Source: Auricularia sp. M13
Lineage: Eukaryota > Basidiomycota > Agaricomycetes > Auriculariales > Auriculariaceae
NCBI GenBank assembly: GCA_037042915.1
Contig: CM073194.1
Coordinates: forward strand, 868,001 to 932,000
DNA length: 64,000 bases
Direction of reading: 5' to 3'
Shown here: one piece after another, positions 24,046 to 35,878 of the stretch
Layout of the letters: every line of letters starts with the position of its first letter
Numbering within the stretch: position 1 is the first letter of the stretch
Notes under the pieces: model-generated
Databases searched by the model: none
What the model saw: only the letters and a program-made list of their open reading frames with translations
What the model was told of the DNA's origin: nothing
Translations under genes and position numbers: made by a program

Positions 24046-25328
24046 TCAAATCGCCTTCACCTGTTGCTCCATCCATTCCCACGCGCGGATACCAGTCTCA
24101 GAATCCAGCGCAAGCTGTGGTACCTTCCCGACGCGAGCCCAGGGAATGTAGTACTACGGCAACCCATCAGTTTGAGCAGCAGGAAAGTATGTGTGCTCAC
24201 AGCGCCGTTCGTTGTTGCTTCCGGAGAAGTCCCCGCGTAGAGAGACGTCAAGGCGCCGAACGAGACGTCGTAGAGCATGAGATCCTGAAAGATGGCATGT
24301 TAGCAGCAGCCAGCGAAGTGCAAGCAGACCCAATACCAGAACTAAACCAGCAAGATATGGAACATGACGCTGTAACCCAGACCGAATGTTGCCTTGAGAA
24401 AATATAATCAGCGCGATGGACGAATGCTAAGTCGAAGGGGGTGTACCGGGATTCAAGGAGCTGAATACGATGCCGGAATCGCCGTACCGCTTGGCGAACT
24501 CGCGCGTGAGAACGACGTTGAGAAGTTTGCTTTGAGCATAGAGATTGGCTGCGCCGAATTTCTTGCGGGCCGGGCTGTCGGTGAATGCGTCCCAGTTGAT
24601 CGGTCGCGCCAATTGCGCAGCGGAACTTGACACGGTGACAACGCGGCCGTACCCCTCTTCTGCTCCGGCGCGTAAAGACGGGATGAGGAGCTGTGTGAAG
24701 TACCAGTGACCGAGCACGTTCTGGTCTCTCGTGAGTCTTGTGGCAAGTGGTTGACATGCGCAACACGGTTGCTCACCGTGCCCAGCTGAAGGTCGTAGCC
24801 TTGTTTCGTGAGTTGATCCATGGGAGGGATCATGACACCACTAGTTGGAATGGTAGGTGAGACGTAAAACTACTGCGAACACCTTTGACGTACGCGCTCG
24901 CGAACAGGACGTATAGTTTTGACTCGCGACTGTACAGACGTCGGTTCATGTGCAGGACGCTTCAGTCCAGGCGTACGTTTTGAACTCCTCGGCAGCGCGC
25001 TTTACAGAGTGCAGGTCCGCTAAATCGAGCTCCAAAAAGTGGATACTATCTTTCCCAGTCGCAGTCTTGAGCTCCGCAATAGCTGCTTCCGCCTTCGTCT
25101 TGTCACGGGCAGCAACATAGACAGTCGCATTGTGTGCCAGTAGTTGCTGCACACTCTTTGAGCACCGGATAGCGAATGAGATGCTCGGAATACGCGCACC
25201 TTGGCCGTCTCCTTGCCGATTCCTATGTTTGCCCCGGTGACAAGCACGACCTTGCCAGTCAGGTCGGGGATGTCTGCAGCTGTCCAGCGCGGCTTCGGCG
25301 GGAAGATTTGCGAAAAGGTGTAGCCCAT
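24046..25328 (-). CDS. Short-chain dehydrogenase/reductase with altered NNAG motif
   Basis: An NAD(P)-dependent SDR of the fungal retinol-dehydrogenase-like group; substrate unknown. The start MGYTFSQIFPPKPRWTA is at 25328. The cofactor motif is VVLVTGANIGIGKETAK. Later come LLAHNATVYVAARDKTKAEA, VVTVSSSAAQL with catalytic Ser, and NLYAQSKLLNVV (YxxxK). The last exons give LYDVSFGALTSLYAGTSPEA and YYIPWARVGKVPQLAL, ending with TGA at 24046. With the clean splices I find, the usual NNAG motif reads FASAGVMIPP, so both Asn residues are changed. All introns have GT..AG ends. It is unrelated in position and strand to the SDR at 19437, but both flank the carboxypeptidase. Confidence 0.82.
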
Positions 25329-27711
25329 GTTGCTGTAGAAGAGGTAGAGCGCAAAAGAGCGCTCGGTTAAGAGGCAAAGGCTATGCCGGTGTGACGTGAA
25401 TCCGGCTGACAGCATGCTGACAGTGCCCGAAGCGTTGCGGCGTTGCCGAAGCGTACGTAAGCAGTGGTCTTGTCATCGCTCGGCCTCACTCAGCCGGAAG
25501 CAGTGCAATCCAATTTAGAGGGCATAAAATCATACTTCGCAATGAGCACTTATAGCACATCGCAGCTAAGAATATTCTGACTTGGAGCCTGGCGGCTGGC
25601 CCTGAGACCATTTTTCCAGATGACCGACTGCTCTTTCGGATTCAAACTCCGCACGAGAGGTCCATGCCCTGCCCCTTTGGCGAGTGAAACATTCGTGATT
25701 ACCAAGACACGACATAACGCGCGTCCATGCCGAGCGTTGGACGCCTGCATTAGTCACCACGTTCCTTCCTGGTGCCAGTTGGTAGTACTGGCGAATTCTA
25801 TCATATCGCGGTAACTCTGGCTCTCCACTGCGTCTACCCACGCTATGACAAAATTTCCTGCGCGCGCGAATCGCTTCTGACTGCAAATGGCGCCGTGCAT
25901 GGTCCTGTTGACATCCGAGGGCGCACTGTACGGCAACCAAGGCAGTCGCTGCTGTTCTGTTGGTTCTTCTCCCCCCTTGGAACCACTTTTACTGGCCATC
26001 TTGTCCTACACGACCACAGGGACTACCATGTGCAACGCGCAACCTCAGGCTGGCCGCTGACCCAACGAACGTGTTTATGGCCGACCAGAATCGTCTCCAG
26101 GTTTTGACGATTTGCAGCCCGCCGTCTCCGAGGCCGAACGCATTCGACGTTCGATCTGCGTCCTATCCCGCACTCTGCTATTGATTTCCTGACCTTTTGC
26201 GGAAACAGGACCTGCGGCGCTGGCGTTTCAACTTTGCGTTTTATGGCGGCGTTCACAGTCAAGTGGCGCCGCGAAGCCTCCAGTCGTACCTGTCAGCCTG
26301 GAGGCCACCTGCGCCGGGTTTCACACACTAGCCTGCTACCACGAGCTGCGTTGAGCGCGCACCACAAACGCCACCCCTGTCGTCGTACGCTTTCGCTACT
26401 CCCAGTGCGCTGATTCACGTCTGCTTGGTTCGACAGCACTGCGTCTGGTTCTAATTCGTGACGTTCCACTCCGCAAACGAGGTCGTCGCGGGCAGCTGCG
26501 CTCATATGGTATATGAATCGAAACGTCGTTGACCCTGCTCTCAACCGTGACGCCCGACGTGTATCCAGTGTCAATGGCATGCTTCTTACTACCAGGGTCG
26601 ATACAATCCTTTCAACGAAATGCCCGTATATTCCCGGGCGCCCCGTCGGGATGCTCGTCCTTGAAGGGTGCGCTCTTTTTTCAGTGCGACTCTAACTGCT
26701 TCCAGATGGCTCCGCGTATCCCTTCCGAATCCGGAGACTTTCCTACTTGACCAAGCGCCTTCGAGTAACTGCCAGACGGAACGGGAAGCGGGTACGCTTT
26801 ATGGTATGGTAGGCCGATTCGTGTATATATGTATTGCGCTAAAAATTGTCGGAAGCCGTCAACGTTGTGCAACAGGGCAAACCACGGGTAAGTCTTCTTC
26901 TAGCCTATTGGAATCTTCTTGACACTGACTCATTCGATTGAATGCAATCTCTACTGGCAGGAGAATGAGCGGGATGACGGCGCAATCGCGGATGTCAGCG
27001 GATTGAAGGCGTGTTCAGCATCGAATCCCGGGCTCGCTCGGTGAATTCGCAATATCTGGCGACTTCTTTACCCTTTGTCCCACGCCAGATGTCTAAAGTT
27101 TCCGCGCCGTGGAGGCGCGGCTGCAACAACGTTCACTCAGGCCAACCCGATCGTTGCTAAGCCACCACGCCTTTGCGGGGAGCTTTTCGCGGCGGCGAGC
27201 GCGCCTCCTACACGTGAGTACCTGCACTTTATCGTATTTAACGCCTCATGCGGAAGAGCTCATCTGAATGGACACAGCTTGGCCGCGTTTGATGTGAATC
27301 AGTGTACGGCAAAAGCAAGATCAATCGATGCCGGGGCGTGCCTCGACGCCCGGATTCGGACTCGGCGATGAAGATCCCCGTCAAGCGTCGAAAATGCAAG
27401 GCGGGGCACGCGTCGGGCATGTGTCGTGCCGCATGTTTTCCCAGGGTGCAGCTTCGTTTTGGCGTGTCCGTGCGTTTGCGTTCCGTCGCAGGGGCACAGC
27501 CGTCGTGATGACACAACGCAATAAAACTTGGCGCAGTCGTTCGGGAGCAATAGGGCCCATCCCAGATAAAGTGCGTGCTCGGCGCATCTCCAAGGCGATT
27601 CCGCGTCCATCCCCCTTTGACCGTTCTTTGTCCATCGTTCCGCCTGCTCCCTCCACGACCGCCGTCTCTCGCTAGGTCCTTCGTCGTCTGCCTTCCTTCA
27701 ACGCCGCAACA
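25329..27711. other. Long intergenic region, no gene seen
   Basis: Short frames on both strands without motifs. I found no inverted repeats by eye. Confidence 0.4.
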
Positions 27712-28800
27712 ATGATGATGAAGACCGCCACCCTCGTTCTCGCGCTCTCTGCCGCGCTCACCTTCGCTTCTCCGGTCCCCGTGGAGCAGGAGTTCAGCCA
27801 CGAACTCAACAAGCGGGGATGCAACGTCCCCGGCCCTAACCAGGGCGTCATCGACACCATCTACCGTGTCGCTCTCTCGCGCAATGTTAACTCCAAGGTA
27901 CGTCTTTGTGCCTGGCCTCCACTTTGCACGCGCTCACAACGACGATCTGGATCCCAGGTCATGCTCGCCATGTTCGAAACTGCCGCTGTCGAGAGCAACT
28001 ACAACAACCTGAAGTGCGTGATCGTCTTGTCTGCCTGCGCTCGGCGTTTGACCGATCTTGTGCAGCTGCGGTGACAAAGTGAGCCAGAACCCCGCCGATC
28101 ATGAGGGAATATCCGGAGGCTGATCTGTCAATGACAGGACTCTGTCGGCGTCTTCCAGCAGCGCCCGTCGCAAGGATGGGGCAGCGTCTCCCAGATCATG
28201 GACGTGACCTACTCGACGAACAAGTTCCTTGACGGCGCCATCGCTCAGGACAAGAAGCACCCCAACTTCTCTGCCGGCCAGGTCAGTGCCCTGTCGTTCC
28301 CACGCCCGGCAGGCTCGCGCATGCTGACGGCCGTCGCCCCGCACAGCTCGCACAGAGCGTGCAGATCTCCGAGTTCCCGACGCGCTACGACGAGCAGGAG
28401 GGCCGCGCCAAGCAGCTTCTCGCCCAGGCCAAGGCCCGCAACGGCGGCGGCGGCAGCGGCGGCGCGATCAACGTCGGCACGAACCCTAGCAAGGGCAACA
28501 CGTCCTCGAAGCCGAAGCCGTCGTCCGGCAGCACGTCCAAGGCGCCGAAGAACCTCGCGAAGGGCACGGTCAGCTCCGGCTGCAAGACGTACTACACCGT
28601 CAAGAAGGGCGACATCTGCGCCAAGCTCTCCAGCAAGGGCGGCATCTCGCTCTCCAAGTTCTATTCCCTGAACAAGGGCGTCAACTCGTGCGTAACATGC
28701 CCTTATTGTCCCCGTGCTGTGTCCCGGAGTTGCTGACGCCCCGAGCAGGAAGAGCTGCAACAACCTGCAGATCGGCCAGGCCTACTGCATCAAGAACTAG
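27712..28800 (+). CDS. Secreted lytic-transglycosylase-like domain fused to LysM (CBM50)
   Basis: A secreted two-domain protein. Signal peptide residues 1-20 are followed by a dibasic Kex2-type site (NKR, about residues 33-35). Domain 1 reads CNVPGPNQGVIDTIYRVALS, VMLAMFETAAVESNYNNL, NCGDKDSVGVFQQRPSQGWG and IMDVTYSTNKFLDGAI. This closely resembles actinobacterial secreted lytic-transglycosylase/lysozyme-fold proteins, where the Glu of the AxESG-like motif is catalytic. Then comes a Gly/Ser/Lys/Pro linker. The C-terminal LysM reads CKTYYTVKKGDICAKLS, FYSLNKGVNS and CNNLQIGQAYC, binding chitin or peptidoglycan. Five introns are seen. TAG is at 28798-28800. A role in attacking or sensing bacterial walls is inferred. 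Confidence 0.88.
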
Positions 28801-30502
28801 ACACGCGCACACCTTGCGGTGCGCCGCGGTCCTCCAGGGTCATGCGCCGCTTTCATCCTTGTTCGTCAAACGCGCATGCAGCAGAGAGGCCTTTCAGTTT
28901 CCGCGCCCCAGAGTCGCCTCCGCTATCTAAGTCAGTAGCATCTACCTGTTTATTTAATTTATCGCCGCGCGTGCGCCGGCTGGGCATGCGTAGATTGCAG
29001 CTAGAACTAAATCAACTTCATTCTTGGGTCTACGTACGGGCGGGAAGCCTGGAGTGTGATATCGAAGCTGCAAATACTTGAACGACTCAAAGAGTTGTTT
29101 CACATGAGAGCTGTCGGTGCTTGAAAGTCCAAATGTCTCTTCTTCCTCTTCACTTTTGTTGGATCATCGCATGTTGCTTGAAACGGCTGCCGCATCGGCC
29201 ACTGTGGGAGCGCAATATCTCTTAGTGCTGCTTTGGCGCGCGTCGCCGCCGCGGACATGTTCACCAGCACCAGTTCCATTTGCGTTCGTCGTGCCCGTGG
29301 CGTGCTTCGCGCTCGGTCGCGCTATAAAGCAATATCCTCGACACTCTCACCGTCATTGATGCTCTACTTTGTCAGTGCTGGTACTCATATGATACTAGTC
29401 TCGGGACTGAGAGCTTCACTGAGCTGGAGCTGTCCTTTCGCTCAGCATTGTTGATCATCGCACGCATATTTTTACCACCTCCTCTGATACTTGCTTGTAA
29501 TTGACCATACGGAATACGGGTTCCTCAGCGTCGGTAATCTTATTCGCCATCGCGGTGGACCCTGTGAACTTCGCGTTGGTCGCCGGGCCTAGAAGGACAC
29601 TCGTCCGTCACCACGCACTTGGCATTCGTCCTACCATCGCGGAGTGCCATACTGTGCATAGGTGAAGCTACACTCGCACCGCGAGAACACGAGCTGCTTG
29701 CACATGTCACTGGTGTCGTTCCCGTTTGCGACTTGCCGCGGAGGACGCAAACTGCAGGGTCTCAGGCTGTTCGCACCAACGATGCGTTATAGAACACACG
29801 GCGACCACACAGAGCTTTTTCTGTTCCTCTGCGACGTTATTTACGGTGTCCCCAGTGTGCAATGGTGATCTCAATGTGTCACGAGCTATTTTCTGGACGT
29901 CTGAGGTGGTATCGGTGCGAAGTTCAAATGCCGTCTTGCGGTCAACTTCGCAGCATAGCGAAGTCTTCGCTAGGTAGTGCTGCGCGACCGCGCTGTGCTG
30001 TCGTCTTGCAACACGGCCCTTCGCTGGAGATTCTGACAGATCCTCTGAGTGAAGCAGTGAGCCAGGTGGCTCATGTCATTGTCAAGCGATAAGAGGGGTA
30101 TCGAACTTCGAGATCGACGGAGATCGAAGAAAAAGAGTGTAAACGCTGGCTATCGCTCGGAGAGGCAATTTGCAAAAAAAAAAAAAGCAGTGTGATAAGA
30201 TAGCAAAGACAAGCTGGACCTAATCCGTAAGATACTAAGTAGCGTGCTACAAAGCGACGAAGTCACGACTGAGAAACAAATGCACCAAACATGTCCATCG
30301 AAAGCGCACTAAACTTGTCCATCGCAAGCGATTCCGGCCATTATCCCGAGAAAAAAAAAAAAAAAGCGAGTGTCACGGTGAAGATGAAAATTAAAATTAT
30401 ACAGTACCCAATGAGGCATCGCGCGGCGAAGTGGAAAGAATGCAAGTAGGTCGACGAAGTAGTATTGTCCATTCGTGTGTTGGCGTTCGTGAGCGCGCGC
30501 CT
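28801..30502. other. Intergenic with poly-A tracts
   Basis: No supported gene. Poly-A runs of about 14-17 bases lie near 30173-30187 and 30350-30365. Confidence 0.4.
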
Positions 30503-31026
30503 CTATTCCGCGCGGCGCCGTTGGAGGGCGGCGCGGCGGCGCATCTGCGTGATGTCGGGCCGGGATGTCTGGGGCGGGCGCGCGGCGGCGAGCTTCTTCC
30601 GCCGCTCGGCCAGCTCGAGCACGATGTTGAACTTTTTGGGCTTGCAGCGGCGCGGTGCGGACTCGGCGCACGCGTTGGCGTTATTGTCATTCAGGAGCGT
30701 GCCCGTCTGCGTGGTGGTCAGAGGCGAAGAACACGATGCACAACCACGCATAGCAAGCGCCACGCACCGAGTCGTATGTGCATGTCCCTCCGGATTCGTA
30801 TCTGCATTATGTCAGGACGGGCAATGGACGGACGCACAGGAGGTGAGAGTGAGACGCACATGCAAATCGTAGCGTGCGACCCACGGTCCACGAACTCAAG
30901 CGAGGAGAGCTTGAGGTCCTCGGCGGCGCATACGATGGCACAAGGCGATCTGCTCGACGGTGACGGCGACTGGGCGCTCGCGAGGAGGGCGAGCGCGGCA
31001 AGGAACGCGGCGGACGTCAGGCGCAT
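30503..31026 (-). CDS. Small secreted cysteine-containing protein
   Basis: Three exons on the minus strand. Exon 1 encodes a signal peptide (MRLTSAAFLAALALLASAQS) and then CAIVCAAEDLKLSSLEFVDR. Removing two introns (both GTGCGT..GCAG) gives SHATICIYESGGTCTYDS joined to TGTLLNDNNANACAESAP. The tail is basic and Arg rich and ends with TAG at 30503-30505. Six Cys residues, small size (about 130 residues) and secretion mark it as a basidiomycete small secreted protein. I recognise no defined family. The long frame on the opposite strand is treated as a shadow because the spliced minus model has signal peptide, cysteines and consensus splice sites. Confidence 0.72.
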
Positions 31027-32941
31027 CGGGGGCAGCGAGGGAGGGGGTGTGGGCGGCTCGGCCGGAAAGGAAGGACAAAGGAAATTATTTAAGAGCGCGC
31101 CAAAAACGTGCTATGTAAGTGTGTGGGAAAAATGGTGCACGAGGGAGCTGACGTCGCTTCGCCCGAAGGGGTGCTCTTGTATTCTCGACCGAGGAAAAAG
31201 GCGCGCATGCCGCGCCCCCTTTGCGCGCAAGCTGCACAGGCATGATCGGTCCGTCCTTGCGACGAACAGTGCCCAGCGTCCATCTGTATCCAGACAGATT
31301 GTCGTCAGAGCCATGAGAGCGCCGCGCAACGGCGATGGTCGTCGATGGGGGAACAATGCAGCCAGTTCAAGCTGCGGGTCGAGACGCCGGCCCGAAGGCG
31401 CGCTTCGAGGCTTCTCGTCGGGGCCAATGCGGCCTGCCCGCTGCCTCGTGTTTGATCCTTATTGCTCCGGCGCGTAAGAAAAAGGCACAGGACTCACGGC
31501 TAGGATTAGATTATAGATATCGCGGCAAATACGGCGTGTTTGGACGCCATTGGCTGTGCGTCTCGTAAGGTCCATCGGTGTCGCATACACCCAGCACGGG
31601 ATTGTCGATAGACAGTTCATCAGTGCCGCTCAGGCCAGCGGAGAACAGCGGGGCGGTAATTTCTAGCCTGCAGGGAGGGGACCAGGCCTGATGGAAGTGG
31701 GACGATGCAGAGGCCTAGGTGTTGTTCAGCTCAGCATCCGAAGAGGGGATAGCTGCATCGTATCACGTCAGGCGCAGGAGTTTCGCAGGATATGCAAGAA
31801 CAGCGCGATAGAAGGAATAAAGCAGAAGCGCGTGCATCTGACTGCCACAAGCTCTGGCGGTCTGCCGCCGGGTCAAGCTGCGGAACCTAGACAGCGCTTG
31901 CGAGTAGGCCATTGTTGGGGCAAAGGATGACCGAGCCTGCTTCATCATTATGAGTAGCCCAGGAGTGGCCTGCGCGTGGTGTGAAGTCGGAGCTGTATGC
32001 AGCGAGCTAGCAAGCGGAGTCGAAGCGCAAACCCTGTTTGCAGCCGATGGCTGCAGAACAAGGTTTGGACCGGAACGTATTGCTGTTCTTCCCGCTCCGT
32101 CATCTTCGAATATTTCGCAAGCAATGGCGGCATTCGTTCCTCGCGCTCGGGCTGGTGCAAGTTTCCCAGTGCACTTCCAGTAAAGAAATTCCGCAAAAAA
32201 GCTCGGCCTTGCCGCGTCGTGGGACGACAATGACATGGTGCTGGCGAATGACATGGTGCTGGCGCTACATCGTACCTGGTACTGCACGAGCCGAAATTCT
32301 GACCATGCAATCGGGGACTGGCGGCAACATTCTCGAACTTTTGAAACGAGAACATAAGACACAACTTTTCTCACCATTCTTGCACCACCTCTCAGTACTA
32401 GTTATGCCTCGCTGTGTTTCCTGACTCTTCCAGAGCTAGGTGACGCTCTTCTACAGCTTCTAACCCCATGTAAACCATTGCCGTATAACCGTTCACTGCG
32501 CGAACCGGTGCCGTGTTGATCGCGTCTTTTCTTCGCCTGCACGTCTTCCAACCGCCAGACGAATCATGGCTAGTGCCCCGCTTTACATTCTGGTCCTCTT
32601 GCGTTACACAAAGACTCTTCTCGAGGACATGTTAGGCCGCTAGAGCCTTTAATTCCCGTCGCTCATCTCGAAGCCCATCCAACTTCGCGGCGAGGTGCAC
32701 CGCTACCGCTTTTGCCAGCGAACCTCGGAGTCAGCTCGCCACATTGGCCAGCGGAACTTGATCTTGTCCTGCATAGTGTCCCATGTCGAACGTCGGCCTG
32801 GCACTCAGTTCAACTTGCAATGGCAGCACTCTCAGAGTCAACCATTGGTCTGTCCCGAGCAGAATGACTGTCAATTACCACAACCACAAACGAACGGACG
32901 ACATGGTCAAACATGGTGGATCCATCCAATCAGATCAGCTT
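31027..32941. other. Intergenic, no gene supported
   Basis: Several medium frames exist on both strands (for example 31763-32377 minus) but none shows a motif. A short tandem duplication of AATGACATGGTGCTGGCG type lies near 32228-32262. Confidence 0.4.
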
Positions 32942-33116
32942 CTACGCGCAGTGCTTGACGGGCGGCGGGCTGCATTGAACGAGGTTAGCCGTCGCGACTC
33001 CGAGTTCACTTTGAATATACGGTCACTGACCACGTGTCGTCGACGGGCGTCGGCGCGGCGGTCACCGCGATGGCGAAGAGGACGAGAGCGAGAGCGAGCG
33101 AAATAGGAGACTTCAT
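32942..33116 (-). CDS. Very small secreted peptide
   Basis: ATG at 33114-33116 opens a clear signal peptide (MKSPISLALALVLFAIAVTA). It continues PTPVDDT and, after an intron (GTCAGT..TGCAG), CPPPVKHCA then TAG at 32942-32944. A TATATAAAAGG promoter lies about 76 bases upstream (33192-33202), which supports transcription. The mature product would be only about 17 residues with two Cys. It could be a real peptide, or the start of a longer gene whose other exons I cannot place. Confidence 0.45.
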
Positions 33117-33191
33117 CGTAGCGATGGCTGATTGGGTGCGCAGGTCACTTGAGGGAGGCAAGTTGAGCAACGGCCGGAGGGCGCCAGCAGC

Positions 33192-33202
33192 CTTTTATAT
33201 AT
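33192..33202 (-). promoter_or_regulatory. TATA box of the small secreted peptide gene
   Basis: CCTTTTATATA on the plus strand, TATATAAAAGG on the minus strand. Confidence 0.55.
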
Positions 33203-33526
33203 TGCAAAAGCCAAGCATTGGTGAGCTCGGTGGATAAAGGACTGATAGATGTGCTGATTTGTTCCTATAACGGCAGGAAATATTGATCGCGAGGGGAGTG
33301 CCAAGCTGTTGGGGATGGTCCGGTCGGTGACAAGCATCACTCAGCCCGCTTTCGCCTGCGGTGCCTAGGGTATAGCTCGCTGTCTTACACTTTCCTTCCT
33401 GGATTCACAGTGTTATTCAATGTATGGAACATCGAGTTGAGCAAGTAGGTGGCTGCTTATCTGTGTCCGATAAGTCGCATGCCTGTAGCACTGAGTGCAT
33501 GCTGCGGTCGATCCTTCTCATGAATC

Positions 33527-33814
33527 TCAGGCACAGGAGTAACTGCGCTTTACTGATCGCTGTGCATTGCCCGTATCGCCCGGATTCGGTCTTGCATCCG
33601 GCGTGCTACGGATGCAATTGTGGATGTTGGGTGGAGGGCTTTGATCATGAACAGTCGGTTTCAAGTCTGTTGAGTCAAAGTTGTGAAGGAAAGGATATAT
33701 TGACCCGCTCGGAATGACTTGCGGCATCGGGACAGCAGAGACGCTCGCGCATAGGGAGAGTGCCAAGGTGAGGAACAGTAGAGTGTTAGACTGTATGGGT
33801 CTCGAAGCTACCAT
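33527..33814 (-). CDS. Possible small secreted protein
   Basis: From the ATG at 33812-33814 a signal peptide is plain (MVASRPIQSNTLLFLTLALS, then LCASVSAVPMPQ). It is followed by about 70 polar residues (IPSGSIYPFLHNFDSTDLKP) to a stop at 33527. No family is recognised. The frame after VIPSG could equally be intron, so the C-terminal part is uncertain. Confidence 0.4.
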   Translation of the reverse strand: MVASRPIQSNTLLFLTLALSLCASVSAVPMPQVIPSGSIYPFLHNFDSTDLKPTVHDQSPPPNIHNCIRSTPDARPNPGDTGNAQRSVKRSYSCA

Positions 33815-34322
33815 ATGATACTGGGCGGCGAGGCGGTGGGAATGCAAGGACTGTACATATAGCCACCCAGAGTCGGCCCCCGCTATCCTCAGTTGGGAGG
33901 ATACGTTCGTCGAGTAAAGTGTGCTGTTGTGAGCGCGTTGCTATTTGCGACATGAGCGTTTGGCAGTTGGCTGTGCTGGGAAATTTCGTATGTACCCGAC
34001 TGGACGCCAAACCTTGATAAAAAAAGGGAAGTTGGCCCAACTCGAGCCTCAACGTCTCACATGTTACCTCACAGGTTTCTCACCGCCAGGCTCTCTCCTC
34101 CATACGAGACATCATTTCCTCCGAATCGAGCAAGCGGTTGACTGGCTCAGTCGGATATTATACGGAAAGGCAGGAGTATTCATAGCGCTATTCGACATGG
34201 GAAAGGTAATAGGGCTACGAACGAAGCGCCGAAACCATTATTATGAAACTGTAAGCGTGACTTCAGGCAGCACCATTTCATCCCATGCAACCGTGATCGC
34301 CGGCCATGCACGTTTGATCGCA

Positions 34323-35878
34323 CTACGCGGGCGGAATATCAATGGTAGTCGCGTAGAGGCTCAGAGCCGTAGTAAGAGCCGTGTATTCGGTGTTCGTGGT
34401 GTTGAAATACGCCGCGAGCTTTGGCGGGATGAACTGCGAGTCGTTAGACGACGCTTGGTCAGTGTACGTTGGCTGGGAAACACTCACCGCACGAGACTCT
34501 CCGTCGCGGACCCATTGCGCGACATCGCCTGCGTTGTGGGAGACATCTACCCACACCTGCGTGAAGAGTTGGACATGCTGAGCAAGCGTCGTGATGCCGT
34601 TCAGCGCCAGGTCGGTGAGAGTATTATTTGCGGAGTTGATAACACCTATGTCGGCTTGGATGACACTGATTTGGCGGTTGAGGTCGTCGACCTTGGCTTT
34701 GTCCACTGCGAGAGCGTGAGCTACAATTCTCATGCAGGATAGATGCAACCCGGTACGTGCCTGCATAAGTGACCGCAAGTCCGATTTGGGTGCCGAGAAG
34801 CAAGCCCTCAATGATGAGCGCACCAACCTGTTGCATGTCTCATGAGGAATCATCACAGAAGCGGAATCAAAGGGTATACCAGGATAGCTGGAGCGGCAAG
34901 TGGGAAGAAGGAGATAGCCACAGCAGTCCCGATGCCCACGCCGCCCGCAGTTGCTGCAACCCCAAGCATCTGCCCGAATATGAGCGACGAACTCCACCAC
35001 TGCGAATCTGCGATTAAGGCAGGTTGACATACGGAAGCAAAGAGCGTGGCCATTTCCGTCTGAAGCGTCGCGATCTGCTCTTGCAAAGCGATGATGTCCT
35101 TATTGTCTTTATCCAGCTTATCCTTGGCAAACGAGCTGAATTCGCCTGTGAAGGTGATGAGATCGCCACTGAGCTGTTCAAACTGAGCCGAAATGGTGTC
35201 CGAGGCCTGTTGGAAGCGTGTTGATTCCTACAGCGGATTTGAATTGCTCAGCCTCGGAACGGCAGACTAGAAGGAAGCTTACATTGGCGAAGAATTCCAT
35301 GGCGTTGATCTTGTCCTGGGGACTCAGACTGAAGGTAGGGTCGAAGATGTCGTTTAGCAAATCGTTGTAATCTGGTCCGATAGCTCAATGCACGAGCCTT
35401 CATAGAAGACGACAGGGCGCACCGGCGGCGTACTGCGACACAGAGCTCGCTTGGTCCCTCGACATTTGGAGAATGTTGATGTAGCGCTGCAATCCGTCAG
35501 TCAGAACTGGTATGAAAGCTATCAATTCAGCACAATACTCACCGAACGGAAGTTGGACCAGGGGCCAGAGAAGTTAGAACCAAATCCGAGGCCGTCGATC
35601 TGCTGCAGCTGCTTCCCAATGAGCGTGAAGTTCTGGGCGATGGCCACGGCGGCGGCCGTCGCAGCATTGACGTCTTGCGTGAGCTTATCCTGGACGCTGG
35701 GATCCGCAGCGGAGTGGATGAGTGCAATCTGGAACGACGTTTGTTGCTCTGGGGTCATGCTGGGAAGCGTCGGGAAGACGTCCGTGGGCGCATCCCGCGC
35801 TACCACCGTACCGGTCGGAGATGACCACACTGGCAGTATAGCGGCAAATGAGTAGAGGGCGAGATGAGTGAGCTGCAT
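34323..35878 (-). CDS. Secreted helical protein resembling alpha-pore-forming toxins
   Basis: A multi-exon minus-strand gene. The N-terminus is MQLTHLALYSFAAILPVWSS, a probable signal peptide. The body is almost wholly long amphipathic helix (SVQDKLTQDVNAATAAAVAI, QIATLQTEMATLFASV, VDDLNRQISVIQADIG). It is interrupted by one long hydrophobic stretch rich in Gly and Ala (QMLGVAATAGGVGIGTAVAI, then SFFPLAAPAILV). Two helical bundles around one hydrophobic hairpin is the layout of the ClyA/HBL/Nhe alpha-pore-forming family, which has known fungal homologues. I infer this from pattern, not from a search. A TATA box (35920-35926) sits about 42 bases upstream. The gene looks essentially whole. Confidence 0.6.

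Noticed and set aside
30431-31477. 348-codon open frame on the plus strand
   Set aside because: It runs antisense over the spliced small secreted protein gene (30503-31026 minus), which has signal peptide, cysteines and consensus splice sites. The long frame has no motif and reflects GC-rich sequence.
31763-32377. 204-codon minus-strand frame
   Set aside because: No recognisable motif, no splice context and an internal tandem duplication. Insufficient to call a gene.
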